A stretch of 64,000 nucleotides of DNA, taken from the NCBI GenBank assembly GCA_029204225.1, contig CM055113.1, positions 7,653,852-7,717,851 of the forward strand, given 5' to 3'. The number at the start of each line of letters is the position of its first letter. The first letter of the stretch is position 1. This stretch comes from Diphasiastrum complanatum (lineage: Eukaryota > Streptophyta > Lycopodiopsida > Lycopodiales > Lycopodiaceae). The position numbers and the translations under genes are program-made. The notes below the pieces were generated by a model. It saw only the letters and a list, made by a program, of their open reading frames with translations, was not told the origin of the DNA and ran no database searches. Positions 1-10,539 of the stretch are shown one piece after another.

Positions 1-1796
1 TAAAAGATTTTGATCAAATAAGACAAACCCTAAACCCTAAACCAAACTTACATTAACTTTAACATTTCCAAACATTGCTTTTAGAAAAGAGGGTTCGGAA
101 TTTTTTCTGCTAGAAGACATAGCGTCCCCAAGTGACACTAATTTTGAATGTGGTTGGGCGATGTTCACTACTAGTTACTGAAATGTGGTTATCAACCAAT
201 CATCTTTTCGATTTTTTCATGCAAGCTTTCTATAGCATTGCCCAATGACGTCTATTTAGTATAGTCGCTAAAGCATCTCAAAAATGTCGCTAAAAGTGAC
301 TCTTCCGCAGCAACATTTCATAAATGTCTCTAAAACATCGCTTAGAGAAAACGTCATCATTTGTGTTCCTTTTTTTTTCTCTTAGAATAAAGTTTGTGGC
401 AACTATAATTTGTAATCGTTGCTAGATTTCGATGAAATGTTGTCGAACTATCGTTAAAGTAACTATCTATATAGTGTGTACACATATAGCCTTGGCATTT
501 GAACTCCAGTGACCACTACAATTAGATATCGAATCGACGCTTGCCCTTGTTCAGAAGATGATCTCAGTGAAGCTTCACCATAACAAATCTGTGTGAACAT
601 ATGTCACATGTTTGGATTGGTTGTGAGAAAGCTTCACTAAGATCACCTTCTAAACTTATCCAAAAAAACCATGGTAAAGGCAAGGTAGACCAAGTCTGAG
701 TAAAACAAACATGTAGGAACACCATAGTAATTGAAGATGAATCAATAATATCCTCAGTTAATAACAGGAAAACAAACATATAAGAACAACCATAGAAAAT
801 TGTAAATATATTTCTATAAAAAATTTATGTACATGTGTCACATCCACATCAAGAGAGACCAACTTTTTATCAGTATCAACTTGAGAATTATTCCTCAAGT
901 TGCAAGTCATGCTAATCTATGATCTCTAAATCCATTTCTCTAGTTGGAAGTAGCTTGGGTGGAGAGCACTCTGCCACTGCAACTGAATATGAATTTTCGA
1001 TCACAAGTTTTATGGTCTCCTACTTGAAGTGCATTATCTCCAAGTTGGGGAGACCTTCGGGCATTTAAACTGAAAAAAACAAAAACAGTTAGATGTTATT
1101 AGTTATTAGGAATGTGATTATGAAAAAAACAAAAACACAATTAAATGTTATTAATCGAATATTAGTTACTAGGAATTATCAGGTATATATTACCTCTTTT
1201 AAATTAGAAAGTTCATCTTGTAGTGCAAGCCAATTGAAAAAGAATTTGGCATTGCATATCATATACCAACCACAACTGATAGAATCAACATGCTACAAGG
1301 ACTATGGTATTCAAATATAAATGAAAGTTAGTAACAAAATTTTAACATTATATAATATTGGATCAATGCGTAGGATTTTGTAATTAAATCTACAACAAAA
1401 ACAAACGCGTGTGAAACCGATATCCAAAAAATATTGTTTGAATATTGGATCAGCACGCACGATATGAAAAGAAACCAAGCAATAACTACAAGAGCGCGTC
1501 GAATTGATATTGATTAATTTTTACCTCTACATCAACCATTTTCAGCTTCGTATATGCTATTGCATGTGGTATCGAAAAGAGTTCCAGTATTTTTTGGATA
1601 TGGCTCCTAGCAATTTTGTGTGTGTGTAATAGAGTTCAAAAACTGGATTACACACACCCTCATCATTGACATATAAGGACAACACCTATAAGCTCCAATG
1701 ATCACCACAATCAGAAAACAACAAATTTATGAGAATGAATGTGAAATTAAAATTCATATAGAAAATTCAACTTAATAAAATGTAATAAAAATATAC
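1..1796. other. Unassigned AT-rich sequence
   Basis: No convincing coding region, RNA gene or transposon protein is visible on either strand. Open frames here are short and of low complexity. It is probably old degraded repeat or intergenic DNA. Confidence 0.5.
25..43. repeat. Short telomere-like AAACCCT repeat
   Basis: About 2.7 head-to-tail copies of AAACCCT, the complement of the Arabidopsis-type plant telomere unit TTTAGGG. Such short interstitial tracts also occur in plant promoters (telo-boxes) and by chance, so this is not evidence of a chromosome end. Confidence 0.5.
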
Positions 1797-2096
1797 TTAC
1801 TTTGTTATGTATGGGAGCACGAGAATTGGAGTCCCCAGTCTGACATATTGGAGCATATCATTGTGCAGACTTTTGAAATCAGGTAAATCAAAAGCAGCCA
1901 TGAATTGAAGCGGAAATAATGCTACGTCTATAAACAGTGGGGTCTGGAAAAACTCCATCCAATACTGAATTGCCCCCCCTCCTACATTGTCGCCTAGCAT
2001 TTTATCTCTACTTTCCAATTTACCTATATCTACTTTAGAAAGGAAAAGACCAGCATTGGTCTTTGAGCTCACCATATTCTAATTTGTATAATTTAG

Positions 2097-2372
2097 TTAT
2101 ATGAAGTGGTTAAGATGGCCAAGTCTGAAATGCCACAACATATCAGTTGATTCAGAAGTGGATGTGTGAAGAGCTTGACTGCTAGAAGAGTAGCAGTGGA
2201 TGAGTTTGTAAAGATAGCCACTTTTTTTTTTGTAGGCTGGAACCTTCCGGTATTTCTCAAGAATTGTGCAGCCATCCATATCGAATTCAACTTTCCAACC
2301 TGAATCGGTGATTTTGCTAACGGAGAGCAGATTCTTGGTCAGATTTGGAACGTGGAGAACATTGGACAACAA
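2097..2372 (-). pseudogene. Ty1/copia pol fragment (end of protease, pre-integrase domain)
   Basis: The minus strand encodes about 91 residues matching the stretch between copia protease and integrase: VLHVPNLTKNLLSVSK near residue 6, then a weak GWKVEFD, then LWHFRLGHLN at the end, the usual W(H/L)xRLGHxN start of the pre-integrase zinc region. Family knowledge: this sits inside the single copia gag-pol polyprotein. No protease active site lies upstream and no integrase core downstream. An unrelated minus-strand frame (1797-2075) follows on its 3' side and is not recognisable. A relic without function; the family call is firm, the boundaries are not. Confidence 0.75.
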
Positions 2373-3536
2373 CTTGATTTTAGATATTTTTTAGCTCATT
2401 TATTGTTCTTGGATTAAAAGCTGGTTGTCAACGGACATTTTAGAGTATCAGCGACCAGTATCACCGATTAGGATGTGGTTTCAAACATACATAAGTAAAA
2501 GATATTGATGCCAACTAATCTCATATCGAACATGTTGCATTTTTTAGTAGTGTATTCAACTTATTGGCCAGACCGATATATCAATCTGTGCATCTAATAA
2601 AGTTTGTCAGCAAGAGAGGTCTATTGCATCAGATAAACCAAGGCAGAGTAACAAGCAAATGTCTCAGTACAATCCAAATGTAGTCCAACAATCTGTTCTC
2701 AACAACAGAAAGGCCTCATTCACAAGAACGACTGACTATTGAATTAAACTGCACGAGTATCCATATGCAAATTTCAAAGCATTGATTTACAACAACACAG
2801 AGCAAGCTTTAGGATGTGTAAGTCAGGATATACATCAGTGTAATGTAACATTGATTCTGATTGTTAACAACACAATTAAGTTCCAAACAATCGATTATTC
2901 GATCACACAGACAATCAAATAACCAATGAGTTTTAAGACAATCTTAGCAATGAAATCACGATTTTTTGCATAAGACAATATCAAGGCTAAGAAGTGTTAG
3001 GGAACGAGTGCAAAAGTACATAGTTCTTTTAATTAACTAACTACATCCAATAGGAAAATTACCAAGTGTACAATTTCCTAGGTGGCATCCTTGTCACGTG
3101 GCTTTGTTCCAATAAGAAGCAAGCACGTGGAAGGTTACAACGTTTGATTGAGGCACAATAAATGTGTCTTCTGATAGGGCTGGCCTTCATATTAAGATTC
3201 ATGTCGTTTCATATCTGCCCTTCGAGATATAGACCTTCCTTCAATAACATTCATTGAGGCCTCTTTATCTTTAATATCACTTTGGATAACTTGTCATTGT
3301 CGGGTCCATTAGATATTTCTTCATATTCAATGATTATCTTCATCAGTTGATTAGGTTGATTTGATCACAAAATAGTACTACGGGTGCAGAGCCTAGTACA
3401 GCACGTTCTGGGCAGGGTTTAGGTGTAGTGCATGGTCCAGGCGGTGCCACTCCAGTTCCACCCGCAGCAGCAGATGGATGATGAGATCTATAGAGATCTA
3501 TATAGACAGGCGCAGGTTGACGCACGGGCAACATTT
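2373..3536. other. Unassigned sequence beside copia fragment
   Basis: No recognisable gene. It could be the degraded 5' interior or LTR of the copia relic at 2097-2372, but I see no tRNA primer site or paired LTR. Confidence 0.35.
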
Positions 3537-5527
3537 TAATAGCATGTACTACTATTGTGCCTACAAATTCTAGACTCTCAAATTTCTAATCATTAAATAC
3601 AAATGTTAGTAATACACTCTATGCTTGAACTTAAGTTCAAGCAAAGCTCCCATGTGGTTGTGTGATCATCCATATGCTTTCATGCCACTTCTTAACACAA
3701 TGTACTACTCTTGCGCCTACAAACTCTAGACTCTCAAATTTATAATCATTAAATACAAATATTAGTAACACCACATTATACACTCTATGCTCTAACTTAA
3801 GTTGTGGCTATGTGATCATCCATATGATTTCATGCCACTTCTTAACAGTATGTACTAGCATTGCACTTGCAAACTCCAGACTCTTTAATCATGAAATACA
3901 AATGTTAGATCAAACACGTATTATTGTCTATTGATAGTTTGCATTACGATGTGCCAATATCGTAATCCAAATGTATATTGATGAAAGTGCCTTCACCTAA
4001 TTCCTTATTGTATAATTGATGCTCGAACTTCAGTTCGAGCAAAAAAGCCACTTTGTCAACATGTAATAATTCGTATTCTAACTGCTATTACTGCATCTAC
4101 AAACACCATACTTTCAAAATTCCATTTACAAAACACAAATTTGAGTCTCCTTGCTCAACCACGGGTTCGAGCACACTTCTTCTTATAAGCATAGTCTCCA
4201 ATATAATCTACTAATTCTATAATAATGCCTCCATAGATTGTGTTGTCATTATAGTTTATACTAATTCTGTATTGAAGACTTTGTGCTCGAACTAAAGTTC
4301 GAACAAAGCTCCTCTATCACTGACCAGTCATCCATATGATTTTATGCTAAGTATTAATACAATATGCTGCTACTACACATACACCTCCGTACTCTCAAAA
4401 ATACTCTTCTCAAAATACTTTTTTGAGTTTCCATGCCTGGCTTTATCTCTTCTACCACTATTGGTCATTCATGTGATTTCGTCCCACTTGCTGTCGTTGG
4501 AAACTAGTATTGAACTTCAGATACAATACTCAAAAAAGGCTCTTCACAAATCAAGTTGTTGAACTCGACCAAGAGTTATGACTTGCAAGATACGTTGTCT
4601 TGTAAATAAACCTCGCATTATGTTTTGTCAACTTGATAAAATTATCTTCAAATATCAAATGCTCATTGTGCTTTCCATAGTATAGACTCTATTCTTGAAC
4701 TAAAGTTTGAGCAAAACTCGATCATCACTGTGTGATAATCTACAAGATTTGATCCTACTATTTAAAACAATATATTATTACCGCACCAACCATTCCAAAA
4801 TCTCACTATCAACCTTCTACTGGATCACAAGGTTGCTTGCAAGCATTGCATACCAATTTTTGCTGCTTTTGATAATGTCACAAGGTAATATTATCGACTA
4901 TATGCTTGAACTTAGTACGATCAAAGTGCCACTATTTCTTCATACATATAATTGCATACTACTTGATGCCATAAATTGTCGCTCTTACAATCCCATACTT
5001 TAAGAATGCTATTCTCAAAACACATTTTTGGTTACCATGGTTGGTTGTAAATTTGGACATATATTGCCTTGTTATCACAACTCACATTAGGATTTGTCAA
5101 CACTGTGAAATTGTCTTCAAGCATCAGATGGCCATGATTTTTTGGAAAATCCCATATTTTACGATCTATGCTTAAGCATATGTTTGAGAGGGCTCCTACC
5201 ACGTTGTGATTATCCAAACCATTTTATGCTGACAATTGTTGCACCTACTACTTCAAACTCTAATCACGCTACTTTTTAAATGTATCTATAAGTGTCTGCT
5301 CGACCTTGAGTTCAAGCACACCTTGGCTCCCCTGCAAACTACTAATCCTATATCAAATGGTCATAATGCTTTCTCTAATTTCATATTGTGTAATTTATAT
5401 TAGAACTTAATTTTGTGCATAACTTGTGTATGAATTTGAGTTATTTATTGATGCTATATACTACTATTGTAGTTACAAATTTCATACTCTCAAATGCTCT
5501 TTGTTAAATACACAAGTATTATGAATT
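3537..5527. repeat. Diverged tandem array with palindromic core
   Basis: Loosely repeated units of about 150-300 bp share an ordered set of landmarks: 'tgtactactattg..cctacaaa', 'actctcaaa', 'aaatacaaatgttag', then a self-complementary core, then 'caaagctcc', 'gtgatcatccatatgattt', 'atgcc(a)ctt'. The core is a perfect 20-bp palindrome at 3623-3642 (GCTTGAACTTAAGTTCAAGC) and nearly perfect at 4021-4040. Decayed versions lie near 3789, 4285, 4691, 4903, 5168 and 5299. Units are clearest at 3537-3900 and blur to the right. Old satellite-like array or remains of a foldback element; no protein is evident. Confidence 0.6.
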
Positions 5528-6033
5528 TTGCATGTAGGTACAATGGCTAAGGACAAGCAAGTTTTTTCACTTGATACTATCATGGAATTAGCTATGCGTA
5601 AGAAGGCCAGGTACACTCAACCAAGTCTGATCATAGCAGGTGAGATCGACTTGGTTGATTCAATTGGAGAAGGAAAAAAACCAATTAATTGGTATATGGA
5701 AACATACGGCACATCAGAATACATATGAAAGATGTACATCTATATGTCTGTTCAAAAGATCAAGAGTACGGCGATATGGGAGTAGTTTGGAATGTTAAAG
5801 AGAGTGAAGGAAAATATGCAACACCATGTCTTGGGGTTGTTGTAGAGAGTTCCAAGGATGAAAAAATTATGTTGATCAATCTACTTTTTGAAGGATTTAG
5901 TCTCAAAGACATGCAATCAAGCAAGGACGACAAACGTGGCTCCATGAAGGATCTTGGTTGGAACTTAATGAGTTTCGATAACCTTGAGGATGCTAGCATC
6001 ACAGGCATGATGCAAATTATGAAGGATTTTTAA
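5528..6033 (+). pseudogene. Unrecognised protein-like ORF broken by a frameshift
   Basis: One frame runs 5528-5728 (about 66 residues, including MAKDKQVFSLDTIMELAMRK). A second frame takes over at about 5689-6033 (VHLYVCSKDQEYGDMGVVW ... CLGVVVESSKDEKIMLINLL). The changeover near 5700-5726 is what one small indel in one coding region would produce. Composition is balanced and non-repetitive, unlike the flanks. I do not recognise a domain, and there is no signal peptide or membrane segment. It starts directly after the palindromic array. It may be a decayed host gene piece or an ORF of an unknown element; a functional role is unlikely in this state. Confidence 0.35.
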
Positions 6034-6216
6034 TTGTAAAGGGAGAATTGACAAATGTCATGTTAGCAGATTCTAGGGAATTTCCAAGTGCCGAGCCAGG
6101 CTAAAGACACGACTTATCTCTCACCCATGACCGAGGAGGTCTCAGAAGGAAGAGTGCAGAAGAAGCTGAGAGCCAAGCATGAGAGCCGAGGAAATACTAG
6201 CTAGGAAGACAGTGAG

Positions 6217-6599
6217 CTAGCTTCCTACGTGTATAAACCCAACCCAATGAGCATGCAAATTAGTTTTGTAGAACTTGTAGAAGTAGGAATAAGTGACTAG
6301 GGACTTAGAACTCTAAGATGATATTAGAGGCCCTAAGTCAAGTTGTTAATAAAAATGCTAAAAGGGCCCAAATTAGAACTCACATGAAACATGTGAGTGT
6401 CCTTTGTGCTTTCTTAGTACCATTAGATTTGTTGAGAGGGACGGGTTTAAGTTGCCTCCACCATCTCTTGCTTGTTGCTTTTGGCTAATTAGGTGTGGTT
6501 AGATTATGAGGACGATAGTTTTTGCAAGCTAACTTTGCAAGGGAAGCACTATTCACTCGGGAATGAATTTACGCATGACAGTTGACTTAGGCCGCTACA
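6217..6599 (+). mobile_element. Ty3/gypsy family G LTR, 5'-truncated
   Basis: Matches the 3' portion of the LTRs at 54499-54987 (+) and 31925-32401 (-), including ACATGAAACATGTGAGTGTCC and the end CCGCTACA. The first ~105 bp present in those copies, beginning TGTTGGGC, are absent. The LTR end is inferred from the shared break into RT-coding sequence, not from a primer site. Confidence 0.65.
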
Positions 6600-6805
6600 A
6601 ATTTTTAACACTATAAGTTTAAATTATAAACAAGCAATGAAAAATCAGATCATAAGTGAATTTAAGGATGTTTTGCCATGAAAGTTATCTCATGGTTTAC
6701 TACCATCTATATTAGTAGACCATAAGATAGAGTTATTTGTAGGAGATCAACCTATCTCTAGACAACCTTAATGGTTCTCTCAAAAAGATGAAGTGGAGAT
6801 TTATA
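6600..6805 (+). pseudogene. Ty3/gypsy RT upstream-region scrap
   Basis: Broken plus-strand frame with the conserved lead-in to gypsy reverse transcriptase: FKDVLP, then LVDHKIELFVGDQPISRQP (family pattern DHxIxLxxGxxP), with stops. It follows the G LTR directly. The same LTR-to-RT junction occurs at about 21600(-), 31924(-), 44330(-) and 54987(+). At about 6805 it breaks into sequence upstream of the RBR pseudogene. Confidence 0.7.
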
Positions 6806-7193
6806 GTCTTATTCCATTTCATAATGCCTATTCTCTTGTGTAATTGTCATGTGAATTAAAAAAATGACAGCTCAAGTGCTAATATGTTTCATCACATTCA
6901 TGTGAATAAAAGCATAGGTACACATTACTCAATGGAAGGTGCTCGGGCATAGGACATTCTGCCAAATTGAATTTTCAAAAAACTTAGGGTCGGCCCTCCA
7001 GTTCTCACCTAAAAATTCTAAAAATCTTTCATGGGCAAAATGTCCTCTCTAGTGCACCCTAATACATTGTAATCCATGCGCTATAATACATTGTAGTGTG
7101 CACTACTTAGTAGGAGCAGAAGCTCGTTTACAGAAACAAGCTCTTATTAGCTAAGGAGTGAACAAGAGCTACTTTTTGTGCTCTGATAATTGA

Positions 7194-7840
7194 TGTAGAT
7201 TTCACACATGTGGAGTGTCCACAACATGTACTTGTGATCTCCTAAGATACGTAGATGCACCAAGATCAAGACTAGATTGAGATTCAAGATCTATCTTTGA
7301 TTCTATGGCAAAAACACACTACTACATGCATTCAATCACTTCCAACTCTCACTCACACGTGTGGGAAGTATTCAAAAATTATTCTAAGTAAAAATAAGCT
7401 GCTCTCCTCGGGTAGAGAGAGAAAAACCATCATGAGCTCTCGGGTAGAGAGAGAAAGCTAGAAATCCAATGACACTCAAAATCCACACAATCACCAAATC
7501 AATTAGATCCAAAATGAGGAGTACAATGATACTAGTAGATTCACGAGCTACCACTATACTTGACTATGATTGGATCACACTTTGTCACCTCTTAATCCTA
7601 TTGGACCATTGATCCATGGACCTCTTAATTCTATTGGACTATATTCAAGCAAACCTCAAATTCCTATTGGACCTCACATGGTTTCACCTCTAAATCCTAT
7701 TGGACCTCTTAGAATTCATCAAACAAAAGCATTACATTCTATGCCAAATTTGTTCATATGAACATCCTACACCTACATGCTTGATATAAAAAACATAAGA
7801 CCCTACATGTAACATAGATCGTCTTTTTCAATTACTCACA
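7194..7840 (-). mobile_element. Solo Ty1/copia LTR with 5-bp target duplication
   Basis: Reverse complement of the 736-bp LTRs at 27034-27769 and 27957-28692, with about 90 bp missing near 7740. It begins TGTAGATTTCACAC and ends ATTACTCACA. It is flanked by ATTGA on both sides (7189-7193 and 7841-7845), a 5-bp target-site duplication. RBR copy C carries the empty site (TCAAT at 30739-30743). There is no interior, so it is a solo LTR left by LTR-LTR recombination. It holds short repeats around 'cctcttaatcctattggacc' (7585-7720). It lies about 30 bp before the first RBR block. Confidence 0.88.
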
Positions 7841-7873
7841 ATTGAGCGACTAGGTATAGCACTGGATATTTCA

Positions 7874-9888
7874 ATGGAAAAATTGTTTGCAACAAAGAGT
7901 CAAAAGATCGCAATGGCGAGAGCCAGAATAATAAAAGAGTTGGCAGCAGCAAAGAGACAAAAGATCAAAATGGCGAGAGCCAAAATAATGGCAGTAGCAA
8001 AGAGACAAAGGATCGAAATGGCGAGAGCCATTCTTGAAGCAAAGGAAGCTTGCTTTGATTTTGCCCAGCACAATGATGCCTGTGCTGCGAACTCGGTGAT
8101 CTCGATCAGAAGAGATAGGCCTCGCTGTGAGTTTGATTTTGCGGAACATATTCAAGCTACATAGATTTCAGTGGCTACTAGTTTAATTCTTCAGGATGTA
8201 TGTTTTATTCTAAGATAGCCCTAGTTGCAAGATTGATTGTTCAGAATGTTTATCTTATCTCAATTATTACGTAGCGTACTTTGTCTTATTCTGTCCCTCA
8301 CGTGAGATACAATATGCAGGTTTCGCACAACAAGACAGACGCAATGCTATCTATCTCAGGAGCTTGGAGCTGGGTAATCTTACTCGGGAGGCGGAGGACC
8401 AGGAGATGGCCCTAAGGGAGACCTCCAGGTTCTCCCAATTGGATGCAATACAAGACCATGATTTCCAGTTTGCACGTTCCTTGGCTGATTTGACCAAAAG
8501 AGCATCATCTCCTTGCAGTGAACATCTTCGAGTTGGAATGCGGTCAAGCTTGCATGTTCTACATCCAATCACTAGAGGTGGACGATCGGAACAGGAGAAA
8601 GGAAAGAGCTGTCCAAAAACTTTTGTTGGTGATGATATTTGGGAAACGGAAACTGCACAAACGTACCAGAAGCGGAAAGATGTAGCTGAGTATAAGAGTG
8701 GGCTCGGCGAAGTCTGCCAGATTTGCATGGAAGAAAAACCCTCCGCGAGTTTTCTCATTGTAGAAGGTAAAGATTTTACAATCACAAGTTTCTAGTAGAT
8801 CTGTTCTAAGCAACTTTGTAATCCGTTGGAAGTTGAGCTACTGTCTCCTGAGGCTGGCAGCTTACGACTTTGCGGAGACCTGTGTTTTTGGTAAACAGTC
8901 GCGCCTTGACATGAAGCCCTTTTGGCTTGAGCACCCACGTCCACATGAATATCATACCTGGCATTCTGAAATTTCAAGCAACCAAACATTGGTAGAACAC
9001 CTTCCACATCTATCCTACAGATTAGTTCATCATTATGGTACATGCATAAGTGTTGGAATGTCGAGGTTGTCAGTCTCAAAAATTCAACCTCACGGTACCA
9101 AATTTATCTATTTTGTGAGTGAAACATTTCAATGGATTCTGACCATCTAAGCACGTTGTGGCAGGCTATCAACATAGATTTTGCACCATGTGTCTTTCCA
9201 AGCATGCTGAGGCCCGCTGTCAAAGTGGTCAACTGTCCATATACTGTCCTTACGTGGGTTGAGTCAATTTTCTGAATTTCACTAAGTGTTCCCTACTTTC
9301 TTTAGAATCATTCCGGGCTCTGACCACGCGACAAACAGCTGCAATCCCCGAGACAGAGAGGCTGTACTGCCCTTACCCTGACTGTTCAAGCGTTATGGTA
9401 AAGCCAGAAATTGACATTTATAAACAGTCAAACATCTCAGCGCACCCACATATGAGCTCTGTGGGGTGCGTTGAATGTGAGGCATGTCATCGTGCGTTTG
9501 GCATGGAGTGTATTATGCCCTGGCATGAAAATCTCACCTGTTCTCAGTATCAATATGAACTTACAACTCCTGAGGCGTCTGGAGATAAGAAATTGCTTCA
9601 ACTAGCAAAAAGTCTAAAATGGCTGCGATGCAAAAAAATGTGCTCAAATCATTGAGCGCAGAGACGGCTGCAACCATATAACCTGCTTGTGAGCAACCTC
9701 CCACACACGAAACATTTTCCCTTTGCTTCGCATATTTTGCAACTGACAGGTACATTTTAGGATCTGTTTGAATGCATTTGCACACTTCTGACACAGAACT
9801 ATCTACTTTTGTAATTTGGCAGGTGTGGGCATCGATTCTGCTACGTATGTGGGGCTGTATGGATCAACATGAAGTCATGCAACTGCAG
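7874..9888 (+). pseudogene. RBR-type (RING-IBR-RING2) E3 ubiquitin ligase pseudogene, copy A
   Basis: Blocks in order: 7874-8164, a basic repeat region with KRQKI.MARA.I units ending DFAEHIQ; 8320-8766, ending in RING1 CQICMEEKPSASF, donor GT at 8767; 9165-9281, QHRFCTMCLSKH; 9306-9688, CPYPDCSSVM, the IBR residues CVECEACHRAFGMEC and the start of RING2, donor GT at 9689; 9823-about 9888, RING2 end CGHRFCYVCGAVW. Splice phases fit between blocks. RBR ligases pass ubiquitin through a RING2 cysteine to substrates. Lesions: in-frame TGA at 9260-9262; 7-A run at 9632-9638 where six keep the frame through ERRDGCNHITC; splice donor GT changed to CT at 9282-9283. The first two are shared with copy B. 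Not expected to be functional. Confidence 0.85.
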
Positions 9889-10539
9889 TTATTTTTTTTT
9901 TTAAAAAATCCTGTCACAGTCCAGTGATACAACAAATATTACCTTATCTCAATCTTAGTATATTGAATGTTATGTCACAACTTGATTATAGGTATATATT
10001 ACATATAATTATAAATGGCAATCAACTTTGAAGACTTCGAGAATATTTGAAAATCTTTGGAATTTGATGTGATGGTTCTCCCTTATTTCCATTTTATTTC
10101 CATGTGTTGATATACTCTCCATCGTTGTTGCCTTTGTTTGTCTCTATAATATATCATGTGCTCATCCATAGAAGCTATTGTTTTGAAATTGTCAACCCTT
10201 ATTTCCATGTGTTGATATGCTCTCCAATGCTATTACCCATATCTTTCTATGTAGATTATTATCTCCTCATTCCACATGGTCCATAGAAACTATTGATTTG
10301 ATATTATCAGGGGTCACGGAGAATCAAACTTGGGTGGGTGAGTCCAACTTGAGCATGATACACCAAGCTCACCACCTGTGAAAATTTTGATGGCGTCATT
10401 GTCCTGATTAATAATAAATCACGATATAGAATAGGATAACAATAGTAGAATAAACTACCTTGAAAAGATTTGCGCTTGGCTGCTTCAGTGAGCTTTTCAG
10501 GGTTAGTGAGGGTTGGGTATTGATCTGGGGTATGGGATG

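Larger units (their letters stand above)
6217..10471 (+). repeat. Segmental duplication copy A (partner 54604-58803)
   Basis: From CTAGCTTCCTACGTG to about 'cttgaaaagattt' this stretch is nearly identical by eye, and in the same order, to 54604-58803. It contains a partial G LTR, an RT scrap, a solo copia LTR and the RBR pseudogene. Main differences: about 165 bp of RBR sequence (about 8497-8662) is missing from B, and about 90 bp of the solo LTR (56125-56222) is missing here. Left flank here is unique DNA, in B the rest of the G LTR. Right flank here is a minus-strand gypsy element, in B unassigned DNA. Confidence 0.9.

Noticed and set aside
25-43. Chromosome end or telomere fusion
   Set aside because: Fewer than three repeat units; common as short interstitial or promoter motifs.
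1797-2075. 92-codon minus-strand ORF next to the copia fragment
   Set aside because: No recognisable motif, no splice or start context, and no second copy in the window to show conservation; left unannotated.
3537-5527. CRISPR-like array of palindromic repeats
   Set aside because: Units are irregular, diverged and spaced 100-300 bp; eukaryotic sequence context; no cas genes.
7570-7761. Proline/glycine-rich repeated peptide (SPLNPIGPL)
   Set aside because: Lies inside the solo copia LTR on its antisense strand and also in LTR copies at 28134-28316 and 55957-56139; a short DNA repeat of the LTR, not a gene.
8351-8813. Long open frames on the minus strand opposite the RBR exon (about 84-144 codons)
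   Set aside because: Shadow frames: the plus strand carries RING motifs and fitting splice sites; the minus peptides have no recognisable features.
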